Below, one piece after another: positions 31,003-53,261 of a DNA stretch of 64,000 bases (positions within the stretch are counted from its first letter, which is position 1; every line of letters starts with the position of its first letter). Below the pieces are notes generated by a model, which was not told where the DNA came from, searched no databases, and worked only from the letters and a program-made list of their open reading frames with translations. The DNA lies in contig JASKMD010000015.1 of assembly GCA_030144725.1 (NCBI GenBank), forward strand, positions 380,481 through 444,480, given 5' to 3'. This DNA comes from Haematococcus lacustris. Lineage: Eukaryota > Chlorophyta > Chlorophyceae > Chlamydomonadales > Haematococcaceae. Both the position numbers and the translations under genes were made by a program.

Positions 31003-32391
31003 ATGAATGCGGCACATGTGAAGCTACCATGCTACCTGCCCTGCCATGCTACCATGCTACCATGCTACCTGCCCTGCTCTTTGCGCACATGCCTCCATTG
31101 CAAGTCGCGCAGGCTACAGCTGCAGCCGGATGCAGATGGCAGCGTCATGCTCACTGTGCGTCAGTATGGAAAGCCATCACCAGTTGTAGGCAGCCGGCCG
31201 GTTGAGCTGCTGTGCATGAGGGTGAGCTTGAGTGATGCTGTTGGCATGCTGAACAAGCAAATGCCAGAGTACATCAAGCACCACCGGTTGGCACATCACC
31301 AACTGCAGGTTTTCCGTGAGCACCGTGAGGCCATCAAGGCAGGCAAGGATGGGAAGGTGGTTATTTCATGTGATTGGTCAGAGAAGCTGACTGTTGAGCG
31401 CAGCGTTGAGATCATGTCAGAGCACTGGCATGCAGCGCAGATAGGCATTCTCGTTGCGTGTGCATACTTCAAGAACAAAGAGGGGGCCTACTATGAGCAG
31501 ACCGTGTATGTGATGACAGATGGGAAGGAGCAGTCGGCAGCCATTACCCAAGCAGCAGTAAACCAGGTGGTGTGTTATTTGCTGGCAGAGCATGCCATGG
31601 ACATGAGGCAGTTGTATATGTGGTCTGATGGGTGTGCAGGGCAGTTCAAGGGCGCCCCAGCCATGCGACAGCATTGGGGTATGGCACAGAGGTTCAGCGT
31701 GCCAGTGTGGTGGAGCTATGGGGCTACAGCACACTTTAAGGGCAGGCATGATTCAGAGGGAGGGGTGGTGAAGCAGTGGTTGAGGGGTGAGATCCTGGCT
31801 GATCGTGTTGGGAAGTGCAATGCATTGGGGTTTGTACAGCATTGCAATGCATATCACAAGCCAGCTGCTGCTGCTGACCCCAGCAAGGCTCACCGTGCAC
31901 GAGCAAGTGTGGGTCATCGGTGGTGTTTGGAGCTGAGCACACAGGAGGTAGAGCTTTGCAGTGCTCCACAACGGGATGCACATGCCTTTGCATCATGCAT
32001 CCCCGGCTCTATGAGCATGCACAGCTGCTTCTTTCCTGCTGCAGGGATCCAGGTTGAGTGGTCACAGACTGCATGTGCATGTGCCCAATGCATGACCCCC
32101 GCACCAAGGGGTGCGTGTATGAGGCCCTCCATCACAAAGCCCTTTGTAGCCATGCCCATGTTCGATCAGAAGAGGGATGACAAGCATTGGGACGATGAGT
32201 GCCTCACCCTTCTGTGCTCATTTGCACCAGACAGCGTGATGCAGTTGTGCACCTTGGGCAAGAAGCTGAGCGTGAAAATGTTAAACGAGTATTGCAAGGC
32301 AGTGGGGTTGTGTGTGCCAGCCAACACCTTGCGTGCCGACCTACGATACATGGTGCTGCAGCATTTAAATGAGCAGGCAGAGTGCGACTGA
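31003..32391 (+). CDS. Transposase-like ORF (putative DDE/RNase H fold), about 462 aa
   Basis: A long open frame starts at the first ATG (31003) and ends with TGA at 32389-32391. Its N-terminal part may instead be spliced, because ttgcaagtcgcgcag near 31105 is a good acceptor. Motifs in order are VVISCDWSEKL (residue ~120), MWSDGCAGQFKG (~210), WWSYGATAHFKGRHDSEGG (~240) and a Cys-rich segment ACACAQC (~355). The SDG-x-x-x-QFK motif followed by a (G/A)-x-x-HFKG...G block is, from memory, typical of a transposase-derived family spread in algae and invertebrates. The three acidic positions could be the catalytic triad (inference). It is intronless downstream and sits in an intergenic region, as expected for mobile DNA. 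Terminal inverted repeats were not found by eye. Confidence 0.5.
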   Translation: MNAAHVKLPCYLPCHATMLPCYLPCSLRTCLHCKSRRLQLQPDADGSVMLTVRQYGKPSPVVGSRPVELLCMRVSLSDAVGMLNKQMPEYIKHHRLAHHQLQVFREHREAIKAGKDGKVVISCDWSEKLTVERSVEIMSEHWHAAQIGILVACAYFKNKEGAYYEQTVYVMTDGKEQSAAITQAAVNQVVCYLLAEHAMDMRQLYMWSDGCAGQFKGAPAMRQHWGMAQRFSVPVWWSYGATAHFKGRHDSEGGVVKQWLRGEILADRVGKCNALGFVQHCNAYHKPAAAADPSKAHRARASVGHRWCLELSTQEVELCSAPQRDAHAFASCIPGSMSMHSCFFPAAGIQVEWSQTACACAQCMTPAPRGACMRPSITKPFVAMPMFDQKRDDKHWDDECLTLLCSFAPDSVMQLCTLGKKLSVKMLNEYCKAVGLCVPANTLRADLRYMVLQHLNEQAECD

Positions 32392-33035
32392 GCTGTGCGA
32401 CTGAGCTTTGAGAAAACTGGGCTCCATGCGTAAAGTGTACCGCAGTGTACCGCAACGGAGAACTCTGCATCCTGCGTTGTGGGTGTTGTGAAGCAGGATT
32501 GAAAAGGCCCATTGCGCAGAGCGAAACCGTTCGCGTGCCTGGCAGACTGCCGGTCACCGTGGGTGCCAGCAGCTCGGGCGCGCAGGTGCAAGCGCAACGC
32601 AAAGATAAGGCGTTCCGCATTAACTTTGATACTGACTGCTTAGTAACTGCTCTCTTCTGTTGACTGCTCACCTTGCCTTGCCATGGAAGGTTGACAGCAT
32701 GGCGGGCTCAAGGTCATATTAGACAAGCAAGGTAAAAGGGGTGCATTATTTTGGACGGACCTAACATTTCACGGGTACGAGTTGCACGCCTTGACGCAGC
32801 GTCTACATCAAGCCGTGTTGCTGAGGGCAGTTAGGTCAGTCCGAAGGGAGCCGAGATGAGCCTGCCACCACGCTAAGCACCTCCTAACACTCGGAGTCAC
32901 ACGGAAGCTGGACAACCGCACATATCACCGGTGCCAGATTAAGTGTGCGCGTGGTAGAGAAGGGCGCGTGGTAGAGAAGCACGCTGCCGTAACCAAGGGA
33001 GACGGGCTAACTCTGCAGAGCGGCAGGCAGACACG
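32392..33035. other. Intergenic, no supported gene
   Basis: 3' flank of the transposase-like ORF and 5' flank of the BTB copy. The heptamer cgtggtagagaag is doubled at 32949-32980. No open frame of interest. Confidence 0.5.
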
Positions 33036-33974
33036 ATGGTGCAATGCGTGTCGCGGAAGGTCGCGGCTCACCCTGCCGTGACTGAGGGTGGCGGACTGAC
33101 TCTCAAGTGCGACGATGGCGAGCTGCCGGTGCTACGGGATGTCTTTGTGGTGTCGTCGCCCCTGATGGAGGAACTGCTCACCACAGGCAGCAAGTCAGTC
33201 AAGGTGCGTACCCGCAGCGAGCGCGCCCGGGAAATGGCCCGAGCGTCAAGCCATGCCCACTGCCCCGTGTCGCAACATAGCCCGGGCCGTCCTGTATGCC
33301 TGCGTGTGCCCGTTGTGCTCATTCCAGGTGGCAGGCAGCACGAAGAAAGAGTGGCTCCTGGTCATCAGCCAGCTGTACCCCATTGTGCCCCGCCCAGAGC
33401 TGAGCCTGTAGCAGCTGCAGCAAATGCTGCCTGTGGTGCACAAGGTACGTGCTGCCCCGCCCTCTTTGGTCTGCTCTGTTATTGTGACTGCTTTGCACCT
33501 TGTAACCTACCACTGCAAGCCTTCTATGAGCAAAGCATATCCTGCTTGCTGTTCTGCTTGCAGTACAACTTCTCAGAGCTGCTGCAGTTTGTGAGCAGCA
33601 GGCTTGCTACTGAACTGCCCAGCACTTGGTCACTGGACCCCTCTGCCCCTGGCTACATCATCAAGTGGCTGGTCACAGCTGAGCAGCTGCAGCTGGATGC
33701 CCTGAAGCAAGCAGCACTGGAGGGGCTCAAGAAGCAACCGGGTCAGCAAATCAGGACGCAGATGGACACCAAGGCGCTGGATGGTGACCTGCTGCGCCTG
33801 TCCCTTGAGCTGATGCTGGAGGCTTGGAGAGTGGCAACACAGTCAGTTTCTTGCAACTTATGCGCGCAGAACTGCACTTGCACTCCGGTCCACAGGGACC
33901 ATTACATCAGCATATGCAGCGCATGTAGTCAGCGGAGGCGTTGTGGGAGTTGTGGTTGGTACTACTCGCCATAA
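33036..33974 (+). pseudogene. BTB/POZ-domain gene copy with premature stop
   Basis: Exon blocks 33036-33203, 33328-33444 and 33564-33974 match the minus-strand copy at 35446-36390 with the same splice sites. Exon 1 reads LTLKCDDGELPVLRDVFVVS, the BTB start (D-x-x-L-x-CDDGxxPVxxxVLxxxSP). Exon 3 starts YNFSELLQFVSSRLATELP. In exon 2, TAG at 33409-33411 stops the spliced frame where the other copy reads Pro (SLPQLQQ). Curiously, the unspliced sequence is open for 312 codons from the ATG to 33974, crossing both introns and reading exon 2 in another frame. I think the spliced product is truncated after about 83 residues, but a retained-intron protein cannot be ruled out. Confidence 0.75.
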
Positions 33975-35445
33975 TGTGGCAGCCATCGACATTGCACATG
34001 GGATGTCACAGTGTCATGCAAGTGGCTGATGGTGAGGAAGAGAGCACCCGCAGAGTACCCGCAGGGGGCTAAGCTGATCAGCAAGGGAAGGCTGCCTAGA
34101 GGTGTGAGACAAGTGTGGAACGAGCTGTGCAGCGAATGGCCAAGCTGAGGCACACGTCACATCAATCCTTGGTGTGGGCTTAGATCATCTGAGAAGGTGG
34201 TTGTACGGATGGCTTGTACGGAGGGGATGGCTTGTACGGATGGCTTGTACGGAGGGGATTGATCTGATGTCATGTCCTGGCAGACAGGCGTTGGGTTTTA
34301 GTGGCTGAACTCCGCACCAGACAAGTCAGCACGGTTGAGCTACGTGGTATAGCCTTTGGTGCAAGAACATGACTTGCGTGTCATGCGAGGCAGTTTCGAG
34401 GGGTGCTTTGCTGGTACATGGTACACGTGTTGTTACGGGGTGCTTTGTTGGTACATGGTACACGTATTGGGCCATGTCGGATGCTTGCCTGAGGGAGCAT
34501 GAAGTGGGTACCTGGGTGTGAAACCGTGTGAAAGATGGTGTACAGGTGGCTGTTGCTAGGATGCTAGATTGTTGCTAAGGTGTCGGCACACGCGGGATTT
34601 TTCATTAAGCTGGGGCAATTGTACCCAGTCTATTGGCCATCAGGCCAAGTCACCTGCCCGGACGCATCACTATTCGCGGTGTGTATACGGGTGCGCCCGA
34701 GGATATTTCTATTCAATTATGTTATGTCTGGGAGAAGGATTTGGCATGGGCTATCTTTGTATACGGGATAACTATCCCATATGTGTGTGTGTCTCTGTTT
34801 TAACCCCAATTTGCTAAAGAGGAGCCACACACCCTTCTCCCAGGCCTGCTCAATATCTCTCTCATACCCTCATATCACCTCCCAGTCTGAACATCGGTCT
34901 GATTTCAGGCCCCTATGAAGGCGGTAGATAGTGTGGGCTTCATCTGGAGCGCTGAGACCACTCGCAACAGAATCACTATCAGCATCTAAGAACAAGGAGA
35001 AGTCTACACTGGCAGAACCAGCATGCAGTAAGGGAGGAGCTTCGGCCTGGAGGGGCCGTGGCCAGATACAGCCAGATAGCTGCCAGGTACCGCATGCCGG
35101 ATGCAGCGGCGAGCATTGCGCCTGTGATGCAAAACTGGTCTTGAAGCCTATTCATAAAGGAGCAGTAGAGCCAGCAGAGCAGCAGACCAGCAAGAGGTCT
35201 ACATGGATACGGACTGCTGACTGCTGACTGCTCTCTGCTGTCGACTGCTCTCCTTGCCTCAGTGGCACTCGTCAAGAAGTGGTGCAACACTAGGAGCAGC
35301 TGTAGGGGGGGAGGCTATCAGCAGCCCTGTGGACATGGCTCCCTAGGCGTTGATCTGCTCTGTAGCACCACGCGACCCTCACCCCCACAGTGTCCTGGCC
35401 ACTCACGGCCAGTAGTGCTTCCCACACGAGCTACATCGATACCTT
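33975..35445. other. Spacer between inverted BTB copies
   Basis: About 1.5 kb without a supported gene. Short duplications are visible: gatggcttgtacgga three times at 34204-34258, and gggtgctttg(c/t)tggtacatgg twice at 34397-34465. The part 34990-35180 resembles 29015-29275. It is the loop of the large inverted repeat formed by the two BTB copies. Confidence 0.6.
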
Positions 35446-36390
35446 TCACAACACCTGTGACACCGGCTCAAGGCTGTGCCACGTTACTCCCTGACTGGTA
35501 TGTATAACGTTTGACGCCTCTGCCACGACCTTCCAAACCTCCAGCATCAGCGCAGGTGACAAGCGCAGCAGGTCAGCGTCCATTATGCTGCTTACCATTT
35601 GCTTTTGGAACTGATGACCAAATTGGTCTTTCAGCCCCTCCAGTGCTGCTTGCTTCAGGGCATCCAGCTGCAGCTGCTCAGCTATAAGCAGCCACTTGAT
35701 GATGTAGCCAGGGGCAGAGGGGTCCAGTGACCAAGAGCTGGGCAACTCAGTGACCAGTTTGCCGCTCACATACTGCAGCAGCTCTTGGAAGTTGTACTGC
35801 AAGCAAAGCAGCAAGCAGTATAGGCTTTGCTCATGGAAGGCTACACATGTGCTGACAGGGGCAGAAGAATGATGGACATCACGCACCTTGTGCACCACAG
35901 GCGGCATTTGCTGCAGCTGGGGCAGGCTCAGCTCTGGGCGGGGCACAATGGGGTAGAGCTGGCTGATGACCAGGAGCCACTCCTCCTTGGTGCTGCCTGA
36001 CACCTGGAATGAGCACAACGGGCACGAGTGGGCATACAGGACGGCCCGGGCTATGGTGCAGCACGGGGCAGTGGGTATGGCTTGACGCTCGGCCGCTGCC
36101 TGACACCTGGAGGGATCACATCGGGCACACAGGATGGCTCTGGGTGCGTTGGATGGCTATGGATGGGCTATTGCACGGGAATGGCTCGGAGCTTGCGCCG
36201 CAGTTCCACTACATTGCGTCGTATTCCGGCACACCTTGACTGACGCGCAGCCCTTGCAAAGCAGGTCCGCCATCAAGGGCGACGACAGCGCAAACACATC
36301 GCGCGACACGGGCAGCCCGCCGTCGTCGCATTCAAGCGTTACCCCACCACCCTTAACGACGCTGGGGTGCGCCGCGACAATCTGCACCAC
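35446..36390 (-). CDS. BTB/POZ-domain protein (about 208 aa)
   Basis: Minus-strand exons 36235-36390, 35887-36003 and 35446-35796 join in phase 0 to a TGA at 35446. The BTB core is complete: VTLECDDGGLPVSRDVFALS, then GSTKEEWLLVISQLYPIVPR, then YNFQELLQYVSGKL, followed by SAPGYIIKWLLIAEQLQLD and EGLKDQF. BTB domains dimerise and often act as Cullin-3 adaptors; the small size and lack of kelch, MATH or ankyrin repeats leave the partner open. The start is unclear: the plus-strand copy begins with ATGGTGCA, whereas this copy reads gatgtggtgca, so the in-frame codon is GTG and a TGA lies upstream. Either an upstream exon supplies the start or this copy is also damaged. Confidence 0.65.
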
Positions 36391-37576
36391 ATCGCGCCAG
36401 TTCGCGGCTCAACTGCGCACAAAGCTACAGGGACGGATGGCCAGATCTTCGCTGTGGTCGTTGTGTGTACGCACCGCAGGCAACGATGTATCCGGGCAGG
36501 TGTTTTGCACTGATGCCCGTGCTCGCGGATGTGCTGCTGTCCGGCGACATATTGGGCAGATAATAAGGCTGAGCATCGTTTGCGCTGTAAGGTTGCGCTG
36601 TAATCCCGACAGGTATGAGTACTCCCGACAGGTATGGGTTTGCAAACCCTACTGGCAGATGTGAATGGACGCAATATTGACTGGCACGACATTGTCAATG
36701 CCAATGCTAGATTCTAAGGGTTAGGTTCAGTGGCCTTGTTGAGGTTAAATGCCTGTAGTAATGCCCTCGTTGAGTCGTTGCACAGAGCTACAAAAGCAGA
36801 GCCATGCTCAAATTACCAGCTACAAATGTTGCTAGCATGGTATGCAACACAAGGGCCGTCACAAGTGCCAGGGCCATGTCATCCAGCAGCCACTAGGGCG
36901 CAGGCCCAGGGCTGGCCAGTCATGAAGCCACAAAGCCACGCCGACGGCCGTCCTAATCCTCTCGGGCCTAGCCTTTGCCATCTTGCATCCATAATGCATT
37001 TTCCTTGCGATCACATGTAGGGACTAGGGGTCGTGTACCTGACAGCACATGTCTGCACTGCCTCGGTGCACCTCATCTCACTGCCCACTGCCAACCCTGC
37101 CACAACCAGCAACGAGGAACTGGTTCAGTGCCCACCCGGCCTGAACGCCGTGTCATGCAGGACCATAGCATGCCGTTGTGCTTCAAGTAGTCACTCGTGG
37201 ATAACTGCCATCATAATGCCATACTTGGCCTGCTGCCGCGCCCCATGTGGCGGCCAACAGAGTGTCCACTGCTGGCCCCATACATACACGTGCCCGGTCA
37301 GTTGTAAATGAGTAGCTTCACAATGTCATACTTGGCCTGCTATCAAAGCCACAGAGTGTCCACTGCTGGCCCTAAACACATGAGCGTACTCAACAGCCAG
37401 CCAGCCATCAGCAAGCGCCATGCAATGATGAAGTGCCGCCACCCTACCATGGCACACAAATGACCATCCCGCCTCACAAGGACAGTCCAATATGAGGCCT
37501 GCTTTCAAGTCCGGTCAAACCCACAACAGCCTTGAGCCTAGCCGTGGCCTCCAGTCCCACCACCTCACCGCTGGCA
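36391..37576. other. Intergenic, no supported gene
   Basis: Lies between the BTB copy and the end of the AspRS gene. Contains a diverged direct duplication: ccatacttggcctgct...agagtgtccactgctggcc at 37216-37275 and again at 37326-37370. The minus-strand part just above 36391 should hold the BTB upstream region. Confidence 0.5.
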
Positions 37577-48770
<11,194 letters not shown>

Positions 48771-49029
48771 CGAAAGCTCGTACGCTAACTGGCAATGGCA
48801 TACTGTGACTACTATTTCGTTATGGCAGTTAGATTTGGAATGCCCGAACCTTTGGCTTCTGCGTTTCTCCTCATATGCTGCATCAGCTTGTCAGGCCCTT
48901 GCATCCCCTTGAAAAGTCGTAGAGCCTAGACCATACTGCAATATCGCGGAGCTGTCGAGAATCCCTTGAGAATCGCTTGGCGCCAGTGCAACACTTAGTC
49001 TCTAGTCCGTCTAGTGCGTCTCGCACGCT
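48771..49029. promoter_or_regulatory. Short divergent promoter region (AspRS / TMEM8-like)
   Basis: Only 259 bp separate the two start codons, so both promoters and 5' UTRs must overlap or abut here. No TATA-like box was evident. Confidence 0.5.
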
Positions 49030-50992
49030 ATGAGCGCCTCGCCGTACCCCAGTTTGTCTAGCGCGCCGCTGCTGCTCGCGAAGGCGCCTGTGATGGCCCT
49101 GCCTGAGCACCTCCTCAAACCCCCAACAGGTAAGACAGCTTTGCCGGACATGGCCGGAGGTATCCCGCGCTTTTGTGTGGCAGCACGACCCATGCACGTG
49201 CTGTGCCTCCAGGGGAGTCCATGTTTGACGTCCTGCCCATCCTCAGCATGGTGGCGTGCATCCCCACCATCATGCTCTTCTTTCGCAAGAAGCGATACCT
49301 TGATGCAGTGAGTACCCAGTCTCGGATTGTGCAAGCTGTTGTTACACATTCGACGCAGTGACCCCATGTATTACATGCAGGGGCTCTACTTTGGGGGCTT
49401 CCTTGTTGCTGTCATCTACCACGCCGTAAGTCACGTAGGGTGCCAGCTTAGCCCTGGGATGTAGACTTGTAAAACGCACATGTCCTTAGGAAGCATAGTC
49501 ACCATGCACACGCAGCCCACACATCATCGACTCACTCTTCAAGTCATGAATCTGCATTCTATACATAGCCTTGCTTCTTCGCTGTTCTGCTGGTGGCCAC
49601 AGATCCACATGGGAGCCCATCAGGGCATGGACGTGGTCACCTTTGCTGGTTTCACGGGCGCTGCATGGCGCACTGTGGACATTGTGTTTGCCAACCTGCT
49701 GCTGGCCCGCACCCTCGGCCATGTGCTGGGCGTGTCCCACCCACTGATTGCTTGTGAGTGGGCATGGGTTGCTGCCTTCAGCATCAGGAGCTGTGAAGGC
49801 GCTAGTGGCTGCAGTGGCTGCACAGGCGTGGATCGCCAACTCGTTTGTTGCTGTGCTGTGAATGGCGTATGCTTACTGTACATGAATCTTATAGCAGTGG
49901 AAGCTAGGCCTGCTGCTGCTGCATGTGTCTTGCGTTCTGCTGCCTCACTTTCTGCCAGAGGCTGACTTTGCACGCTGCAGCGGCTCTGGTTTTCACCAGC
50001 TTTCATGTTCTCCATGCGCTGCCGCAGTAATCCCCAACATCGGCCTGCCCTGCACCATGGGCCTGGCGCTGCTTGTCTTGCCACCGTAAGTTTTGATGGC
50101 TTGAGGCAGACGCCAAGCAACTGGGTCGCTTCGATGCTCCCTGTCGCCCATTTTCACGCACATGCCACCCATGAATGACTTACCTTGGCATTGGCCTTGC
50201 ACTGATCATACTTGTGCTCACATGCCCATCCCCACACATAGTCCTGTGAACCACGCTGTAATCACCACCTTGACACATGTTGCATGCAGCACGCCCTGAC
50301 CACATCTTGGGAATGGCCAGGGAGTGAGGTGTGCCATGCTCTGCAGAATGGGCATCGCCATGATGAGCAAGATGACCTGTGGCTGCATGGTGATGACCCT
50401 GGTGGCCCAGCTACTTGCCGAGGGGCGAGCAGTGGCGCTGCATGTGGCTGAGAGGTCAGTGCAGGTCAATAACCTTGTTAGGTGGTGGCTTTGGTGACCC
50501 AAAGCAGGCGCCAGACTTGACTGGGGCTCTCTGTGTATTTCATTGGGTTACTTGTCGTTGCACATGCTCTTTAAACATGTATGGTTGCTCCACAGTGCAG
50601 CCGAGGGAGCCACAGCAGCCACCACACCCTGTGATGACACTGACACCGCAACCAGCTGGGTCCAGGTCAGGTAGCCAAGCCATAACCTATATGGGTATTA
50701 GGGAATACCATTAACGCCGCAGATGCTGCTGTGAATCTTGACGTTGCTGTCATTGTGGGTGCCACTGCTGGTGGGTCCATGCAGGTACACGCGAGCAGGG
50801 GTGTGCCGGGCACTGGTGTCCATAGCCGCTGGCCTGTTCAGCTTCTACATGCCTACCCTGCGGCCCCAGGCCTACTGGCTGTGGCACAGTCTGTGGCACG
50901 TGTTCATGGGAGTGGGCTACTGGGAGCTGTACCGCCAGATTGAGGGCCTGGCTGTCAAAGCCCCTGGCTCCACCCGGCTGAAGGTGGACTAG
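49030..50992 (+). CDS. TMEM8/myomaker-like multi-pass membrane protein (254 aa)
   Basis: Seven phased exons: 49030-49129, 49213-49307, 49381-49425, 49603-49753, 50028-50085, 50347-50454, 50785-50992 (TAG). The order of motifs follows the TMEM8/myomaker (DUF3522) family, part of the CREST hydrolase-like superfamily: LSMVACIPTIMLFFRKKRYL, then FGGFLVAVIYHAIHMGAHQG, then TVDIVFANLLLARTLG, SLWHVFMGVGYWELY near the C-terminus. About seven hydrophobic segments are present. His in VIYHA, Asp in TVDIV and His in WHSLWHV are the positions expected to form the superfamily's metal site. Animal members act in GPI-anchor lipid processing or cell fusion; the algal role is unknown. A possible 70-nt exon (50596-50665) would shift frame, so I left it out. 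Confidence 0.8.
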
Positions 50993-52354
50993 GTGGTCAG
51001 AGCTGTCACCAGCATTGAGCTGTCACCACACACCAACCTGCTACTTCACAGCTGCCAGCACACGCTGCACCACACAGCTGGCCACCATTGCTGCCCAGCT
51101 CTTGTTACGCAAGCTCCTGTCCAGGTAGCTGTCCTCACCTTGTCATCGCTTGGCTGAGTTAGGAGAGGGAGGGGAGGGCTTAACATATGCATGGCACTGT
51201 GCCTTGTGAGTACAAACCACACGCTGTAGCACAGTGTCAGCTTGCATCAGAGCATGACTGTCGTGTTCGATTGGCAAGCAGCAGCATAGGGGGCAAGGCA
51301 ATAGCACAGGGGAGTGGCACCTGCAGTCTTAGGGACACTGCGGCTAATAGTGAGGTCTGGCGTGTCACCTGCGCGCCAACTGGCCGAGGTGCCAGGTCCA
51401 CATACAATGTCCTTGCGCTTCTTGCCGGTCTTCACGGCAGCCGAGTGGGCCGGCGCGTCATTGCATCAACAAACTGTCGCTGGGGTATCTTGCCACCGTG
51501 TGCATAGTGAATGCTGACCTGCTCTATACCACATGCTTTGCCGTCACCGTACTGTGTTATTCATTTGATGACATTCTTTTCATGCGTGACTTGAGGCGGT
51601 GCAGCTGGGTGGGCCGTGCAGCTGGGAGTGTGTCCAAGACTTATCAGGGGCATGCAGTTTGCTATGTTATTGATGCAACAAATGCCCTCTCGTGGGATAG
51701 GAGAAAATCTTAAGGATGCTACTCAGTAGCTGTGGTGCGACTGATCTAGACAGTCGTGCCATACTATGCCTTGGCGGAGGGCATGCGAGGATGGGTGCTT
51801 AGCTTTGTTCAAGCAAATCAGGAGATAAGTCGACAGACATGGTTGTTGTAGCATGACCATGCAATCATGCAACTTAGATGTGGATCTCCTCATGCAAGTG
51901 TAAGATCTGAACTGGTGGCTGGGTTCAACTTCAAGGCAGACAAAGCCATCCTGTGACTACGCTCTCTGTCGGTTTGGAGACTCTTGTCTGTTCGGAGACT
52001 CTTGAACACCATAAACAGCCTCACTGTAGCAATGCCTTGCTGGTGGCTAAGCATGATAGCGGTCAAGCAGGAGGTGCTTCAAGTAGCAGGAACCCCAGCG
52101 GAAGTGGAAGATGGTGCGGCATTGACAGATTGGTACCATTCAGATGTCAGCATGCCATGGCTCCTTAACCCATTGGCTCCTCACCACATCAAACTGCACC
52201 TCCCTCATCAGCCCAACAAATTATCGTATCACAATCACAAAACCCTCAATTGATGGATACGGGCTAGTTTAACTGGCCGCCATCACACAGCTGCCAGCTC
52301 GCAGGACTGGCCGCCATCACAAAGCTGCCGCCACAGACACTACTGGCTCCCCAA
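50993..52354. other. Intergenic, no supported gene
   Basis: Short open frames on both strands lack recognisable motifs. A direct duplication aactggccgccatcaca(c/a)agctgcc lies at 52271-52330. TGTAA at 51899-51903 is too far from the TMEM8-like stop to assign. Confidence 0.5.
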
Positions 52355-52870
52355 TGCGCTGCATGTGAAGTGCTGCGCTGCATTCCCTGTCTACTCATCT
52401 GCCTGGCTTGGTATTGCCCTTGCTTTGGCCAGAGCCCCGGGCGGGCTGTGTGGGCTTAGCCGCCTGCTCAGCCTTGGTGCACTTGCTGCGCTTGGCTGGC
52501 GGGGGAGTGCTGAGCCCGGGCTCTGAAGCACCTGGCTATGTGGCTTCCTGGCTGCAGGGCGTGTTATATCACAACCGAGCACCGCATCAGGCCCGGCACT
52601 GGCTGGTCACGCTGCTGGCTTTATGCTGGACGCAGCAGCCGGTTGTCCATCTGCCCTGCTAGGGCCTTCCAGTCTGCAGGCCTGGCGGGCTGCTCCTCAC
52701 AGGGCTGCTGGCCATTCACGATTGAGGTGACGCTGGAGGTGCCAGTGGAACTCATCCTGCCCCGCCGCTGGTCTGTGCCCCTAGACCTGCACACTACCTT
52801 GTAGCAGGCCCGCAGCACCGCGTTTGCACCGCGTCTGCACCGCGTCTGCACCGCGTCTGCCGTGGTATGT
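52355..52870 (-). pseudogene. TnpB/Fanzor-like relic, copy 2
   Basis: Nucleotide match on the minus strand to the relic at 61640-62300: both have the block antisense to gcttggctggcgggggagtg (52491-52511 here, 61952-61972 there), followed by the sequence encoding AVNGQQPCE and LRPAW. The RuvC-III region (near 52360-52405) reads only as RECSAALHMQRIG after a stop. The DE(H/F) segment is lost in this frame. Clearly dead. Confidence 0.6.
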
Positions 52871-53261
52871 GTTGCCGCAAGATTACACTGGATGATGTTT
52901 ACAGTCGAAACCTTCCCATGTATACTTACTTCCGCGGCCTGCTGCGTGCAAGCCAAATGTACCCGCCTGCCGTAACCGCTGCTAACAGCCACGCACTGTG
53001 CCTAACGTTGACGTGTACCCAAGCAGGCTGGCTCACCTGCCTGATCGGCAATTGCTGAATGGCTGAATTGCCCCTGTGAGCCCGTTTCCACTGTGTGATG
53101 GCTAGCTGGCCTACGCGGAACAGACGGGGCCTATTTTAGACATGTTTCCTTTTCGGTGCTATTCAAATTTTCTAAAACCGTGGAGGGTGTGACCGGGAGA
53201 CTTAGCTGCCGCGGGCCGCGGGATAGCAGGATGCGTTAGACAGCCTTAGATTTGCGTATAG

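Noticed and set aside
51187..51720. Short overlapping ORFs on both strands (for example MKTGKKRKDIV...)
   Set aside because: Only 60-106 codons, no splice partners and no recognisable motif.
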